A DNA stretch of 64,000 nucleotides from an uncultured Tateyamaria sp. (GCF_947503045.1 NZ_CANNCF010000002.1:837501-901500); one strand, 5' to 3'. Counted from the first letter of the stretch, positions 9,247 to 18,586 are shown. The notes: a model not told the origin generated them from the letters alone. A program made the numbers and translations.

Positions 9247-11132
9247 GCTTGTTTCTTTTCCAGATAGCGGATGCGCCCCAGCAACAACGCCAGAGCCGCT
9301 GGGGTCATCCCATCAATCCGCGCAGCTTGCGCGAGGTCAGCTGGTCGTACACGCTCCAGCTTCGCTGTAAGCTCAGCCGAAAGCCCCGAGACGTCAGAAT
9401 AGGAAAAATCCGCTGGAATCCCATAGGATTCGTCTTTGCGGAGCCTTTCCACGTCCTGCTTTTGCCGCTCAATGTAGTTGGCATAGAGTGCTTCCCGCGA
9501 AATCTGCAAACCAACCTCGGAGTCCAACTCAGCCAGCCCTGGCGCAAGGCGCACGACGTCCTCAAGCGCCACATCCGGGAACGCAAGCAACTGAAACGGC
9601 GTGCGTTTGGTCCCATCCTGGTTGATCTTGATACCGGCGGACGAAATTTGCTTGGGCGTAAAGCTCTCGGCCTTCATCAAGGTACGCCCGGCATCCAGTT
9701 TTTCCATCTTGTCTAGGAAATGCTTTGTCCGGTCCGCACCAACACACCCCACCTCAAGCCCCAAGGGTGTCAGGCGTTGATCTGCATTGTCCGCACGCAA
9801 AGACAGGCGATACTCTGCGCGCGACGTAAACATCCTGTAGGGCTCCGTCACCCCACGGGTCGTCAGATCGTCGATCATGACGCTGATATAGCTTTGATCA
9901 CGTCTGAAATGCACCGGCGACGCGCCCTTGGCTGCCCGTGCTGCATTGAGCCCAGCAACCAGCCCTTGCGCCGCGGCCTCTTCATATCCCGTCGTGCCGT
10001 TGATCTGCCCTGCCAGAAATAGCCCGAGCACGGACCGCAGGGACAAACCTGCGTCCAAAACACACGGATCGACAAAGTCATATTCGATGGCATAGCCTGG
10101 CTGCAGGATCACCGCGTCTTCCAATCCCACAATGGACCGTATGTATGCGACCTGAACGTCCTCAGGCAGAGAGGTGGACACCCCGTTCGGATAGACCGTG
10201 TCGACATCCAGACCTTCTGGCTCGAGAAATATCTGATGCGAGTCCTTGTCCCCGAACCGTACAATCTTGTCTTCGATCGAGGGGCAGTAGCGCGGGCCTG
10301 TGCCATCAATGTGACCGCCGTACATCGCTGACTTTTCAAGGTTTTCGCGAATAATATCATGCGTTTGCGAATTCGTGTGGGTGATTCCGCACGCAACTTG
10401 CCTCAGCGGTGGTGACTTGGACAGAAACGAAAACAGCGTTGGGTCGTCGTCCCCATCCTGTCGCTCCAGTCGATCCCATGCTATAGTGCGGCCGTCAAGG
10501 CGTGGCGGTGTCCCCGTTTTTAAACGTCCGAGCGGTAAATCGAAGCTCTCGATGCGCTTGGCGAGCAGCGAGGATTCCTTGTCGCCCATCCGTCCACCAG
10601 CATAGGACACGTCGCCGATGTGAATGAGGCCCCTCAGGAATGTGCCGGACGTCAGAACGACAGTCTTCGAGCGTACTTCTGACCCATCCGCCAGAACGAC
10701 ACCCGAAGCCGCCTGTCCGTTCATGATGAAGTCCACCACCTCACCTTCGACAATCGACAGGCTTTCTGCGGTTTCCATCACGCGCAGCATTTCGCGCTGG
10801 TACACGCGCCGATCCGATTGTGCACGCGGGCCTTGTACGGCTGGCCCCTTTCGACGGTTCAGCAGGCGGAACTGAATCCCGGACGCGTCGGCAACTTTTG
10901 CCATAACGCCATCAAGTGCGTCGATTTCACGGACAAGGTGCCCTTTGCCCAGCCCACCAATGGCGGGATTGCAAGACATGATGCCAATATCCGACTTTTT
11001 CATTGTGACGAGCGCAGTTTGGGCACCGCAGCGCGCGGCAGCATGCGCCGCCTCACAACCTGCGTGCCCCCCACCGACAACAACCACATCAAATTGTTTC
11101 ACGTGAAACACTCCAATCACTTCCCGAGGCAA
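9243..11132 (-). CDS. mnmG: tRNA uridine 5-carboxymethylaminomethyl modification enzyme MnmG (GidA)
   Basis: MnmG, an FAD enzyme, works with the GTPase MnmE to modify the wobble uridine U34 of several tRNAs. It has 629 residues from the ATG at 11132. The FAD dinucleotide fold [13 protein letters not shown] is close to the N-terminus, and the family signature and C-terminal helical domain are complete. The start is uncertain: the ATG overlaps mnmE by 16 bp, while a GTG at 11111 lies 5 bp past the mnmE stop and would make parS part of the first codons. In either case the parS palindrome encodes the VFHVKQ segment just before the FAD fold. Confidence 0.97.
   Translation of the reverse strand: MPREVIGVFHVKQFDVVVVGGGHAGCEAAHAAARCGAQTALVTMKKSDIGIMSCNPAIGGLGKGHLVREIDALDGVMAKVADASGIQFRLLNRRKGPAVQGPRAQSDRRVYQREMLRVMETAESLSIVEGEVVDFIMNGQAASGVVLADGSEVRSKTVVLTSGTFLRGLIHIGDVSYAGGRMGDKESSLLAKRIESFDLPLGRLKTGTPPRLDGRTIAWDRLERQDGDDDPTLFSFLSKSPPLRQVACGITHTNSQTHDIIRENLEKSAMYGGHIDGTGPRYCPSIEDKIVRFGDKDSHQIFLEPEGLDVDTVYPNGVSTSLPEDVQVAYIRSIVGLEDAVILQPGYAIEYDFVDPCVLDAGLSLRSVLGLFLAGQINGTTGYEEAAAQGLVAGLNAARAAKGASPVHFRRDQSYISVMIDDLTTRGVTEPYRMFTSRAEYRLSLRADNADQRLTPLGLEVGCVGADRTKHFLDKMEKLDAGRTLMKAESFTPKQISSAGIKINQDGTKRTPFQLLAFPDVALEDVVRLAPGLAELDSEVGLQISREALYANYIERQKQDVERLRKDESYGIPADFSYSDVSGLSAELTAKLERVRPADLAQAARIDGMTPAALALLLGRIRYLEKKQA
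11095..11110. promoter_or_regulatory. parS site at the mnmG start
   Basis: A second exact TGTTTCACGTGAAACA palindrome, identical to the one in rsmG and 1.9 kb from it. It sits in the first codons of mnmG just after the mnmE stop, about 3.3 kb from the candidate origin. Confidence 0.95.
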
Positions 11133-12400
11133 AAGCTCGAAAAAATCTCATCCAGCAGATTCTCGACCCCTATGCGACCCACCAAGGACTCTAGGGATCG
11201 AATCGAGCTACGGATCTCTTCGGCAGCGATATCATAATGGTCCGGTCCATGGCCAATCCACTCGACCGCAGCATCCAACGCGGTCAATGACATCTGCATC
11301 GCGTCGCGGTGGCGCGCATGCGTGGCGAGGCCGGCGCTTTGTGTTTTGGAGGACAGCGCGCGGGAAACCAACGTGATCAGTTCTGGAATACCCTGCCCGG
11401 TCTTTCCTGACACTGCCGGTACATCATCCGTTCGCGCATCGGCTTTCGGCGCGACAAAGATGTCGTCGTCCTGCGAGGCAACCGGCACGATCTCGTCCGG
11501 CTCCATCAGAAAAATCCTCAGATCTGACGCGTTCGCGCGCGACACCGCGCGTTCGATACCAGTGGCCTCAATCTCGTCGGCGCCATCCCTCAAGCCTGCA
11601 GTATCCAGGAGTGTGACGGCGTATCCATCGAGATCCATGCGCACTTCGATCACATCACGGGTTGTTCCCGCCCTTTCGGACGTAATTGCCGCGTCTCTCT
11701 TGGCTAAGGCATTGAGAAGAGTAGACTTTCCGGCATTTGGCGGACCAATAATCGCAATTTCAAAGCCGGTGCGAATGCGTTCTGCGGCCGCAAAGCCATT
11801 CAGCTCATTTTCGACATCCGTGCGCACGGAGAGCAGGAGCGCTGACACCTCTTGAGTGACATCAACCGGCACGTCCTCATCCGCGAAATCGATGGTGACT
11901 TCAATCAGGGACGCCGCGCGGATCAAGTTGGTGCGCCACGCCTCGATCTTTTGGCCCAGCGCACCTTCAAAGATGCGTTGCGCCTGACGTCGCTGGCCTT
12001 CGGTTTCTGATGCGATTAGATCACCCAGCCCCTCGACTTGGGCGAGGTCCATCTTGTCGTTTTCCAGGGCACGTCGGGTGAATTCCCCCGGTTCGGCCAA
12101 TCGCGCATCGCCTTCGCCCAACCGCCGCAGAACTGCGCTCACCACAGCGATGCTGCCATGGAGGTGGAGCTCAACCACGTCTTCGCCAGTAAAGCTGTTT
12201 GGCCCCTGGAAGGCCAAAACCAAGGCCTGGTCCAAAAGGCTTCCGTCACTGTCCAGCAGCGCCCGCACGCCAGCTTGCCGGGGGTTCGGCAGGCTCCCAC
12301 AGAGGGCCGTCGCACAGACGAACGCCTGTGGCCCGGATATCCGGATCACAGCGACGCCAGCACGCCCCTGCGCCGTTGCCAGGGCAAAGATCGTATCCAT
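11117..12400 (-). CDS. mnmE: tRNA modification GTPase MnmE (TrmE)
   Basis: MnmE is the GTPase partner of MnmG in wobble-uridine modification; it binds a folate one-carbon donor. It has 427 residues. The N-terminal folate-binding domain starts [21 protein letters not shown] helical domain is interrupted by the G domain, whose P-loop is GPPNAGKST, followed by DTAGLRD. The C-terminus is the catalytic CLGK tetrapeptide (C-X-G-K). The gene lies 23 bp after rho and runs into mnmG. Confidence 0.97.
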   Translation of the reverse strand: MDTIFALATAQGRAGVAVIRISGPQAFVCATALCGSLPNPRQAGVRALLDSDGSLLDQALVLAFQGPNSFTGEDVVELHLHGSIAVVSAVLRRLGEGDARLAEPGEFTRRALENDKMDLAQVEGLGDLIASETEGQRRQAQRIFEGALGQKIEAWRTNLIRAASLIEVTIDFADEDVPVDVTQEVSALLLSVRTDVENELNGFAAAERIRTGFEIAIIGPPNAGKSTLLNALAKRDAAITSERAGTTRDVIEVRMDLDGYAVTLLDTAGLRDGADEIEATGIERAVSRANASDLRIFLMEPDEIVPVASQDDDIFVAPKADARTDDVPAVSGKTGQGIPELITLVSRALSSKTQSAGLATHARHRDAMQMSLTALDAAVEWIGHGPDHYDIAAEEIRSSIRSLESLVGRIGVENLLDEIFSSFCLGK

Positions 12401-12423
12401 TCGAAATGCCCTCCGCAGATGCG

Positions 12424-13719
12424 TTAGGTGTTCATGGAGTCAAAGAATTCTTCGTTGGTCTTGGTCTGCTTGAGTTTCGAGATCAGGAACTCGATCGCAT
12501 CTGTGGTGCCCATCGGGTTCAGGATACGGCGCAGCACAAAGGTTTTGGCGAGATCGATCTTGTCGACCAGCAGCTCTTCTTTCCGGGTGCCGGATTTGAG
12601 AATGTCGATGGCCGGGAACACGCGCTTGTCCGCGATTTTGCGATCCAGCACGATTTCAGAGTTACCGGTGCCTTTGAATTCTTCAAAGATCACCTCGTCC
12701 ATCCGGCTGCCCGTGTCAATCAGAGCCGTGGCGATGATGGTGAGCGAGCCACCTTCCTCGATGTTCCGTGCTGCACCAAAGAAGCGCTTGGGACGTTGCA
12801 AGGCGTTGGCGTCGACACCACCGGTCAGGACTTTACCCGAGGATGGCACCACTGTGTTGAATGCCCTACCAAGTCTTGTTATTGAATCCAGCAAGATCAC
12901 AACATCTCGTTTATGCTCAACCAAACGCTTGGCTTTTTCGATCACCATTTCGGACACAGCTACGTGGCGTGTCGCAGGTTCATCAAAGGTCGAGCTTACC
13001 ACCTCGCCCTTGACCGAGCGCTGCATGTCCGTGACCTCTTCGGGCCGTTCGTCGATCAGCAGGACGATCAGGTAGCATTCCGGATGGTTCTTTTCGATGC
13101 TGGAGGCGATGTTCTGCAGCAGCACGGTTTTACCGGTCCGTGGCGGCGCGACGATCAGCGACCGCTGGCCCTTGCCGATGGGCGAAACCAGATCGATGAT
13201 CCGGGCCGAACGGTCCTTGGTCGCAGGCTCATCCGTTTCCATTGTCAGACGCTCATCCGGGTAAAGCGGCGTGAGGTTGTCAAAGGCGATCTTGTGCTTG
13301 GCCTTTTCCGGCTCTTCAAAGTTGATGCTGGTCACGCTGGTCAGCGCGAAATAGCGCTCGGTGTCGTCGGGGGCCTTGATCATGCCGTCGATCGTGTCAC
13401 CGGTGCGCAGCGAATACTGGCGGATCATGTCGGGCGAGACATAGATGTCATCCGGGCCAGGCAGATAGTTCGCCTCGGGCGAGCGCAGAAACCCGAACCC
13501 GTCCTGAAGTACCTCAAGCACGCCGTCGCCGTAGACTTCCCACCCTTCATCCGCACGTTCGCGCAGAATCTGGAACATCATCTCGCCCTTACGCATGGTC
13601 GAGGCGTTTTCGATTTCCAGTTCTTCGGCCATTGCCAAAAGATCCTTGGGGCTTTGAGCCTTGAGATCGGCAAGTGCCAGAACTTCAGTGGTTTCTTCAG
13701 ATGTCATGGGAATACTCAT
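12424..13719 (-). CDS. rho: Transcription termination factor Rho
   Basis: Rho is the hexameric RNA-dependent ATPase that ends untranslated transcripts. The frame is open from 13812, but the conserved N-terminus begins after the ATGs at 13719 and 13707; 13719 has a weak AGGCGG ribosome-binding site and gives 431 residues. The Rho N domain has [15 protein letters not shown], and the cold-shock-like RNA-binding fold contains [13 protein letters not shown]. The ATPase domain has the P-loop [11 protein letters not shown], the Walker B segment [10 protein letters not shown] and the Q/R-loop region. It heads the rho-mnmE-mnmG-rsmG-parAB run leading away from the origin candidate. Confidence 0.97.
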   Translation of the reverse strand: MSIPMTSEETTEVLALADLKAQSPKDLLAMAEELEIENASTMRKGEMMFQILRERADEGWEVYGDGVLEVLQDGFGFLRSPEANYLPGPDDIYVSPDMIRQYSLRTGDTIDGMIKAPDDTERYFALTSVTSINFEEPEKAKHKIAFDNLTPLYPDERLTMETDEPATKDRSARIIDLVSPIGKGQRSLIVAPPRTGKTVLLQNIASSIEKNHPECYLIVLLIDERPEEVTDMQRSVKGEVVSSTFDEPATRHVAVSEMVIEKAKRLVEHKRDVVILLDSITRLGRAFNTVVPSSGKVLTGGVDANALQRPKRFFGAARNIEEGGSLTIIATALIDTGSRMDEVIFEEFKGTGNSEIVLDRKIADKRVFPAIDILKSGTRKEELLVDKIDLAKTFVLRRILNPMGTTDAIEFLISKLKQTKTNEEFFDSMNT

Positions 13720-13831
13720 GGCCCGCCTGATCAAAGGCGTGGCGCGTCCGTAAGGGATGTAAAAGCTGGTGCGGTCCCCGAATGGGGTGCAGGCAAGCAC
13801 ATAGGCGCACATGCGGCGCGAGTCAACGGTG

Positions 13832-14281
13832 TCAGAATTTCACGACCACCGACAGAACGATCAGCACCATCAGCAATGTCGGCACTTCGTTCATCATCCG
13901 GTACTGCCGCCCGGTCTTGACCGGTCCCCCGGCCGCAAAGGCACGTCGCTGCGCGCTGAGCCATCCGTGAAAGCCGGACATCGCCAGAATGCCAATCAGC
14001 TTGGTCCAGGGCCAGACGGCACTCCATTCGACCACACCCGGGATCAGCGCAAGGCACAGGCCCAGCACCCATGTGGCAATCATCGCAGGTGTCATGATGA
14101 CTTTGAGCAATTTGTATTCCATGGTCTGGAACAGCGCGTGCGTGTCGCCACTTAGTCCGACCTGTTCTGCGTGATAGACATAGAGGCGAGGCAGATAGAA
14201 CAAGGCGGCCATCCAGGCGATGACAGACATGATATGAAATGCCTTGATCCAAGGATACAGACTGGCAAGCAGATCGATCAT
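13832..14281 (-). CDS. hemJ: Protoporphyrinogen IX oxidase HemJ (membrane protein)
   Basis: HemJ oxidises protoporphyrinogen IX to protoporphyrin IX in the inner membrane in bacteria lacking HemG/HemY oxidases. The ATG at 14281 gives 149 residues, the family length; the frame extends to 14308 but the extra codons do not look conserved. Four membrane segments are evident. A histidine in the first helix ([12 protein letters not shown]) is a conserved heme-site residue of the family, and a lysine follows in a later helix. It is the first gene left of the origin candidate and runs away from it. Confidence 0.93.
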   Translation of the reverse strand: MIDLLASLYPWIKAFHIMSVIAWMAALFYLPRLYVYHAEQVGLSGDTHALFQTMEYKLLKVIMTPAMIATWVLGLCLALIPGVVEWSAVWPWTKLIGILAMSGFHGWLSAQRRAFAAGGPVKTGRQYRMMNEVPTLLMVLIVLSVVVKF

Positions 14282-14310
14282 GTCACGTCCCTTCGTTCCG
14301 GGGCCCACCT

Positions 14311-14345
14311 ATAAATAAATAAAGAAAGAATAAAAGAAGATGATG
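14311..14345. other. A-rich tract, possible DNA unwinding element
   Basis: About 35 bases almost free of C and made mostly of A, T and G (repeated AAATA/AAGAA units) lie at the hemJ-side edge of the origin candidate, next to the 8/9 DnaA box. This composition is exceptional in the window. Confidence 0.5.
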
Positions 14346-14367
14346 ATGAAGTAGGGATCCGGAATCC

Positions 14368-14376
14368 TGTGGATTA
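14368..14376 (-). promoter_or_regulatory. DnaA box, 8 of 9 match
   Basis: TGTGGATTA on the plus strand reads TAATCCACA on the minus strand, one base from TTATCCACA. It follows the A-rich tract. Confidence 0.6.
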
Positions 14377-14510
14377 ACGAGATATGGTGCCAGTTATGCC
14401 CACTGTAGATATTCGGGCGAAGATTCATCCGAACATTCGAGTAAACACAATGATTCGTGAAATTTCAATATCTTATGGACATATTACCTATCACATCACC
14501 TGCGCTGTTT

Positions 14511-14519
14511 TGTGGATAA
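14511..14519 (-). promoter_or_regulatory. DnaA box, exact
   Basis: TGTGGATAA is the complement of the consensus DnaA box TTATCCACA, in the middle of the origin candidate. Confidence 0.8.
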
Positions 14520-14572
14520 ACATGTATAAGCGATGTTGCCCACAGAGAGGTGGTTTTCCTTGTCCTCTATGG

Positions 14573-14589
14573 GTTAATGAAAGGTTAAC
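14573..14589. promoter_or_regulatory. CtrA binding site candidate in the origin region
   Basis: GTTAAT-GAAAG-GTTAAC contains TTAA-N7-TTAA exactly (14574-14577 and 14585-14588) and is one base from the TTAAC-N5-GTTAAC form I recall for Rhodobacteraceae CtrA. In Caulobacter CtrA binds the origin and blocks firing; whether that holds here is inference. Confidence 0.6.
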
Positions 14590-14681
14590 AGGGTCGGGCA
14601 GCCTCAACTTTTGGTCGGTCTCCAAATCTCGCGGAATCCCACACATGTCGTCCCGATCTTAAACGCATATTTCACACAAGG

Positions 14682-14690
14682 TTATCCACA
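14682..14690 (+). promoter_or_regulatory. DnaA box, exact, overlapping the maf start codon
   Basis: TTATCCACA ends on the first base of the maf ATG (14690). DnaA bound here would cover the maf translation start region and probably its promoter end. Confidence 0.8.
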
Positions 14691-15289
14691 TGGACACATC
14701 TCTTATCCTTGCGTCCGGTTCGCAGATCAGGGCCCAGCTTTTGCGCAATGCCGGGCTGGACTTTGCTGTCGAAGTGGCCCGCATTGATGAGGATGCGGTC
14801 AAGGATGCCCTGCTGGCCGAAGACGCCCCGCCCCGCGATATTGCCGATACGCTGGCCGAGATGAAAGCCCGCAAGATCGCCGACAAGCACCCAGGTGCGA
14901 TGGTGATTGGGTGTGATCAAGTGCTGGCATTTGGCAAATCCATCCTGTCCAAACCAACCAGCCCCGAGAATGCAACGGAACAACTGCGTGCCTTACGTGG
15001 GCAACAACACATCTTGTTGTCAGCCGCTGTTGTCTATGCCGATGGCAAACCGATCTGGCGCCATGTCGGGCAGGTTCGTTTGCGGATGCGGGATGTGTCG
15101 GATGAGTACCTTGCCGCGTATATTTCCAGAAACTGGGATGACATTCGCCACTCAGTTGGCGCATATCAGCTTGAGGGTGAGGGTGTTCGGCTCTTCCACA
15201 GTATCAGTGGCGATTATTTCCACGTTCTTGGTGTGCCGCTGTTGGAACTGTTGGCATTTCTCACATTGCGCGGCGTGATCGAAGGATAG
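14690..15289 (+). CDS. maf: Maf family nucleotide pyrophosphatase
   Basis: Maf proteins hydrolyse modified or canonical nucleoside triphosphates such as dTTP and UTP and have been linked to septum inhibition. It has 199 residues. The N-terminal ILASGSQIRAQLLRNAGLDF matches the family pattern (LASxSxxR), the catalytic-base region VIGCDQVLAF is present, and the C-terminal YQLEGEGVRLF segment is normal. It is the first gene right of the origin candidate, and its ATG is overlapped by a DnaA box. The stop shares a base with the GTG start of aroE. Confidence 0.94.
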   Translation: MDTSLILASGSQIRAQLLRNAGLDFAVEVARIDEDAVKDALLAEDAPPRDIADTLAEMKARKIADKHPGAMVIGCDQVLAFGKSILSKPTSPENATEQLRALRGQQHILLSAAVVYADGKPIWRHVGQVRLRMRDVSDEYLAAYISRNWDDIRHSVGAYQLEGEGVRLFHSISGDYFHVLGVPLLELLAFLTLRGVIEG

Positions 15290-16134
15290 TGGACGGAACC
15301 AAGATGGTGGGCAAAATTCCATTGGCCGGCGTTATCGGCTCTCCTATTTCGCATTCCAAGTCGCCGCAGCTGCATCGCCACTGGCTCAAGACCTATGGCA
15401 TTCCGGGTGACTACATCCCGATGGATGTGGCGACCCACGACCTCAAGCAAGTTTTGCAGGCGTTGCCCAAGGCCGGGTTTGTGGGTGTGAACATCACCAT
15501 CCCCCATAAGGAAGCCGTGCTGGAGATTGCCGACCTGGTGACCGACCGCGCCACGCTGATCGGGGCCGCAAATACGCTGATCTTTCGTAAGGACGGCAAG
15601 ATACACGCTGACAACACGGATGGGTACGGGTTCATCGAAAACCTGAAATCGGGCGCGCCGAATTGGAATCCGACCTCTGGCCCCGCAGCAGTGTTGGGCG
15701 CGGGTGGTGCGGCGCGGGCGGTAATCGCCTCGTTGCTGGATGCAGGCGTGCCCGAGATTTTGCTAACCAACCGCACTCGTGTGCGTGCGGAAAAGCTGGC
15801 AGATGATTTTGGTAAGCGCCTGACAATCGTGGACTGGGTGCAAGCGGGCAATATCCTTGAGGAATCCGCACTGGTCGTGAACACGACCTCGCTTGGCATG
15901 ATTGGCAAGGCCGCGATGCGGGTGCCACTGGATGGCTTGCGCCGCGGATCGGTGGTGACGGACCTTGTCTACACACCGTTAAAAACTGACTTGCTCGCCG
16001 CTGCCGAGGCTGCGGGCTGCGTTACGGTGGATGGTCTGGGCATGTTGTTGCATCAGGCGGTTCCCGCGTTTGAGCGTTGGTTTGGTCAGCGCCCCGAGGT
16101 GGACAGCCTGACACGCGCGGCGGCCCTCAGATGA
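15289..16134 (+). CDS. aroE: Shikimate dehydrogenase AroE
   Basis: AroE reduces 3-dehydroshikimate to shikimate with NADPH in aromatic amino-acid synthesis. It has 281 residues from the GTG at 15289; an ATG at 15304 with GGACGGA upstream is an equally good start. The substrate-binding motif SHSKSPQLH, the catalytic lysine in the NITIPHKE segment, NTDGYGF, and the dinucleotide fold GAGGAARAV are all present. It overlaps coaE by 4 bp (ATGA), so maf-aroE-coaE-dnaQ look co-transcribed. Confidence 0.95.
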   Translation: MDGTKMVGKIPLAGVIGSPISHSKSPQLHRHWLKTYGIPGDYIPMDVATHDLKQVLQALPKAGFVGVNITIPHKEAVLEIADLVTDRATLIGAANTLIFRKDGKIHADNTDGYGFIENLKSGAPNWNPTSGPAAVLGAGGAARAVIASLLDAGVPEILLTNRTRVRAEKLADDFGKRLTIVDWVQAGNILEESALVVNTTSLGMIGKAAMRVPLDGLRRGSVVTDLVYTPLKTDLLAAAEAAGCVTVDGLGMLLHQAVPAFERWFGQRPEVDSLTRAAALR

Positions 16135-16724
16135 CGTTTCGTCTTGGGCTGACCGGTTCCATCGGGATGGGGAAATCCACGACCGCCCAGATGTTTGTCG
16201 CGGCGGGATGCGCCCTATGGGATGCGGATGCGGCGGTGCATCGGCTGTATGGTTCCGGCGGTGCTGCGGTCGGTCCGATGGCAGATGCGTTTCCCGATGC
16301 GGTGGTGGATGGTAAAGTGTCGCGCGCCGTCTTGCGCGAGATCATCTCGGCCGACCCAACAGCGCTGAAGCGGATCGAGGCCATTGTCCACCCGCTGGTG
16401 GCTGCGGATCGGCAGGCGTTCATTGATGCCGCGCGCGCGGATATCATCGTATTCGATATTCCTCTGCTGTTCGAAACCGGCGGAGACAAAGGTATGGATG
16501 CGGTTGCTGTGGTGCATGTCGCGGACGACATACAAGAGGCCCGCGTGATGGAGCGCGGCACGATGACCAAAGAGCAATTTCAGGCGATCAAGGCCAAGCA
16601 GATGCCGAGCGCTGAGAAATGTGCCCGCGCGGATTTCGTGATCGAAACGGATACGGTTGAACATGCCCAAGCCCAGGTTCATCATGTGATCGAGCAGATC
16701 AGAAAGCGGATTGAGAATGCGTGA
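16131..16724 (+). CDS. coaE: Dephospho-CoA kinase CoaE
   Basis: CoaE phosphorylates the 3'-hydroxyl of dephospho-CoA, the last step of coenzyme A synthesis. It has 197 residues from the ATG at 16131, which overlaps the aroE stop by 4 bp; the frame extends upstream only inside aroE. The P-loop GSIGMGKST is at the N-terminus, followed by the DAD metal-site motif (WDADAAVHRL) and the HPLV segment. The end overlaps dnaQ by 8 bp. Confidence 0.96.
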   Translation: MTFRLGLTGSIGMGKSTTAQMFVAAGCALWDADAAVHRLYGSGGAAVGPMADAFPDAVVDGKVSRAVLREIISADPTALKRIEAIVHPLVAADRQAFIDAARADIIVFDIPLLFETGGDKGMDAVAVVHVADDIQEARVMERGTMTKEQFQAIKAKQMPSAEKCARADFVIETDTVEHAQAQVHHVIEQIRKRIENA

Positions 16725-17403
16725 AATCGTCCTCGACACGGAAACCACAGGGTTCGACCCCGAAAGCGGAGATCGCATCGTCGAGATCGGCGCGATTGAG
16801 CTGATCCGGCATATGCCGACCGAAAACGTCTTTCACGAATATATCGACCCCGAACGGACCATGCCGGACGAGGCGTTTCAGGTGCATGGACTGGGCGACG
16901 ATTTCCTGCGCGGCAAACCGAAATTTGCGGAGATTGGGCAAAAGTTTCTGGATTTTGTCGGGGACGCCAAGCTGGTGATCCACAACGCGGCCTTCGACAT
17001 GAAGTTCCTGAATGCCGAGCTGAAATGGATGGGTCTGCCGTTGCTGCCCTATGACAGGGCTGTCGACACGCTCGACATTGCGCGTCGGAAATTCCCGGGT
17101 TCGCCTGCGTCTTTGGATGCGCTGTGCCGCCGCTTTGGCATCGACAATTCTGCGCGGACGCTGCACGGCGCGTTGCTGGACAGTGAAATTCTGGCCGAGG
17201 TCTATCTGGAACTGATCGGGGGGCGGCAACCGGATTTCGGGTTGTCGACCAGCGCGGGACAAAACGACAAATCGGGTGGAGTCACCAACTGGACACCGCC
17301 ACCCCGACCGTCGCCCCTGCCATCGCGGTTGAGCGATGCGGAAAAAGAGGCCCATGCGAGTTTTGTCGCGGGCCTTGGCGAAAAAGCGATGTGGTCAAAC
17401 TGA
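16717..17403 (+). CDS. dnaQ: DNA polymerase III epsilon subunit (3'-5' proofreading exonuclease)
   Basis: DnaQ is the proofreading subunit of the replicative polymerase. It has 228 residues from the ATG at 16717. The exonuclease motifs are Exo I DTETTGFDP at the N-terminus, Exo II around HNAAFDMKFLN, and Exo III with HGALLDSEILAEVYLEL. After about residue 180 the tail is proline-rich and ends in a short helical segment, as expected for the region that contacts the alpha subunit. It ends the maf-aroE-coaE-dnaQ unit and converges with secB. Confidence 0.96.
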   Translation: MREIVLDTETTGFDPESGDRIVEIGAIELIRHMPTENVFHEYIDPERTMPDEAFQVHGLGDDFLRGKPKFAEIGQKFLDFVGDAKLVIHNAAFDMKFLNAELKWMGLPLLPYDRAVDTLDIARRKFPGSPASLDALCRRFGIDNSARTLHGALLDSEILAEVYLELIGGRQPDFGLSTSAGQNDKSGGVTNWTPPPRPSPLPSRLSDAEKEAHASFVAGLGEKAMWSN

Positions 17404-17452
17404 AACTCCCGACGCGGGGTGCGCCGGGCGTGACTTCAGGAGTGCAGATCGA

Positions 17453-17944
17453 TCAGGCGTCGGCGGGCGCTGCCTGATTCTGACGACGCGCAATTTCATT
17501 GCGATAAAGCGAGATGAAATCGATGTTTTCGAGGTTCAGCGGCGGGAAGCCACCGTCGCGGGTGATGTCGCTGACCACGCGGCGCAGGAACGGGAAGATC
17601 ATGCGCGGGCACTCGATCAGCAGGAATGGGTGCATCTGGTCTTCGGGCACGTTTTCGATGTGGAACAGGCCGACATAGTCAATCTCAAGCACGAACAGAA
17701 CGGTGTCGCCCTCTTTGGCCTTGGATGTGATCTTGAGCTTGATTGCCACTTCGAACTGGTGATCCTGCGAGCGCTTTTTCGCGTCGAGGTTCACCTGGAC
17801 CTGAACGTCTGGCTGCACATCGGGCGAGGCACCCTTTTGGGCGACGATATTCTCGAACGACATGTCACGTACGAACTGGCCCAGAACCCGCATTTGCGGC
17901 TGAACTGGCTGGGCTGGTTGTGCTTCTTTTTCTTCTTCGGCCAT
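17453..17944 (-). CDS. secB: Protein-export chaperone SecB
   Basis: SecB keeps preproteins unfolded and delivers them to SecA. It has 163 residues from the ATG at 17944; the open frame further upstream (to 18007) is not conserved-looking. The N-terminus is acidic (MAEEEKEAQ), the core contains QFVRDMSFENIVAQKG, and the ENVPEDQMHPFLLIECPR segment is typical. The tail is short and carries the PPLNLENIDFISLY pattern of SecB. The gene converges with dnaQ and lies 59 bp after fxsA. Confidence 0.96.
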   Translation of the reverse strand: MAEEEKEAQPAQPVQPQMRVLGQFVRDMSFENIVAQKGASPDVQPDVQVQVNLDAKKRSQDHQFEVAIKLKITSKAKEGDTVLFVLEIDYVGLFHIENVPEDQMHPFLLIECPRMIFPFLRRVVSDITRDGGFPPLNLENIDFISLYRNEIARRQNQAAPADA

Positions 17945-18003
17945 TGGTACTCTCCCGCGGGCAAATTGATTTGCGTGTCTGGTAGCAGCTTGGCCGCTTG
18001 GCC

Positions 18004-18480
18004 TCAATGCTTCGTCCAGCCCGAGGGGCGGCCCTGATCACCACTTTCTGGCTCAACCTCGGCATATTCGCCTTCGATGACATCAGATTGTGGTGGATGT
18101 TGCGGGTGTGTGCTGAACGTGGTGACGTTGATCCGGGCGCGGGCCCATTTGAAAACAGCCAGCCGAACGCCCGGCACCAGCAGTGCGAATCCAACCGCAT
18201 CGGTGAAAAAACCCGGGGTCAGCAACAATGCGCCGGAAAACAGGATCATCGCGCCATGGGCCAATGCCTCGCTTGGGTCGCGCATTTCATTGAACGAGGA
18301 TTTGACCTGCCCAAGGGCCTGAACCCCCTGCGCGCGCACCAAAACCGTGCCGATGACAGCAGTTATGATGACGATCAACAGCGTCCACCACAGTCCGATT
18401 GCGCCGCCGATTTGGATGAACAAACCGATTTCGATCAACGGGACGGTAAGAAATGCTATAAATAACCACATCTGCGACAT
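18004..18480 (-). CDS. fxsA: FxsA family membrane protein
   Basis: FxsA is a small cytoplasmic-membrane protein; in E. coli its overproduction relieves F-plasmid exclusion of phage T7, but its normal role is unknown. It has 158 residues. Hydrophobic segments at about 5-25 and 27-47 and around 75-100 are followed by a charged soluble tail. The core pattern with IEIGLFIQIGGAIG is characteristic. It is divergent from the Tim44-like gene and directed at secB. Confidence 0.88.
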   Translation of the reverse strand: MSQMWLFIAFLTVPLIEIGLFIQIGGAIGLWWTLLIVIITAVIGTVLVRAQGVQALGQVKSSFNEMRDPSEALAHGAMILFSGALLLTPGFFTDAVGFALLVPGVRLAVFKWARARINVTTFSTHPQHPPQSDVIEGEYAEVEPESGDQGRPSGWTKH

Positions 18481-18586
18481 CCTTTCACCAGCCCACTGGG
18501 GCCTTGCAGTGGACTTGGCTCCACTGGACCCCTACATAGTGACCAGACGTGGTGGTTGCCACCCGACCCCGCTTAACGAGGTATGA

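Larger units (their letters stand above)
14309..14690. other. Candidate chromosomal replication origin (oriC)
   Basis: This is a gene-free, AT-rich stretch in a GC-rich genome, flanked by hemJ (running left) and maf (running right). It contains two exact DnaA boxes (14511-14519 and 14682-14690), one 8/9 box (14368-14376), further weak matches, a near-consensus CtrA full site (14573-14589), four GANTC sites (14362, 14422, 14452, 14634), and an A-rich tract suited to unwinding. The order rho/mnmE/mnmG/rsmG/parAB on one side and maf/aroE/coaE/dnaQ/secB on the other is, from memory, that of the Caulobacter origin. The experimental origin is not proven by sequence. Confidence 0.85.

Noticed and set aside
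12913-13920. 335-codon open frame antisense to rho
   Set aside because: Shadow of rho in the opposite strand; no ribosome-binding site and no protein-like features.
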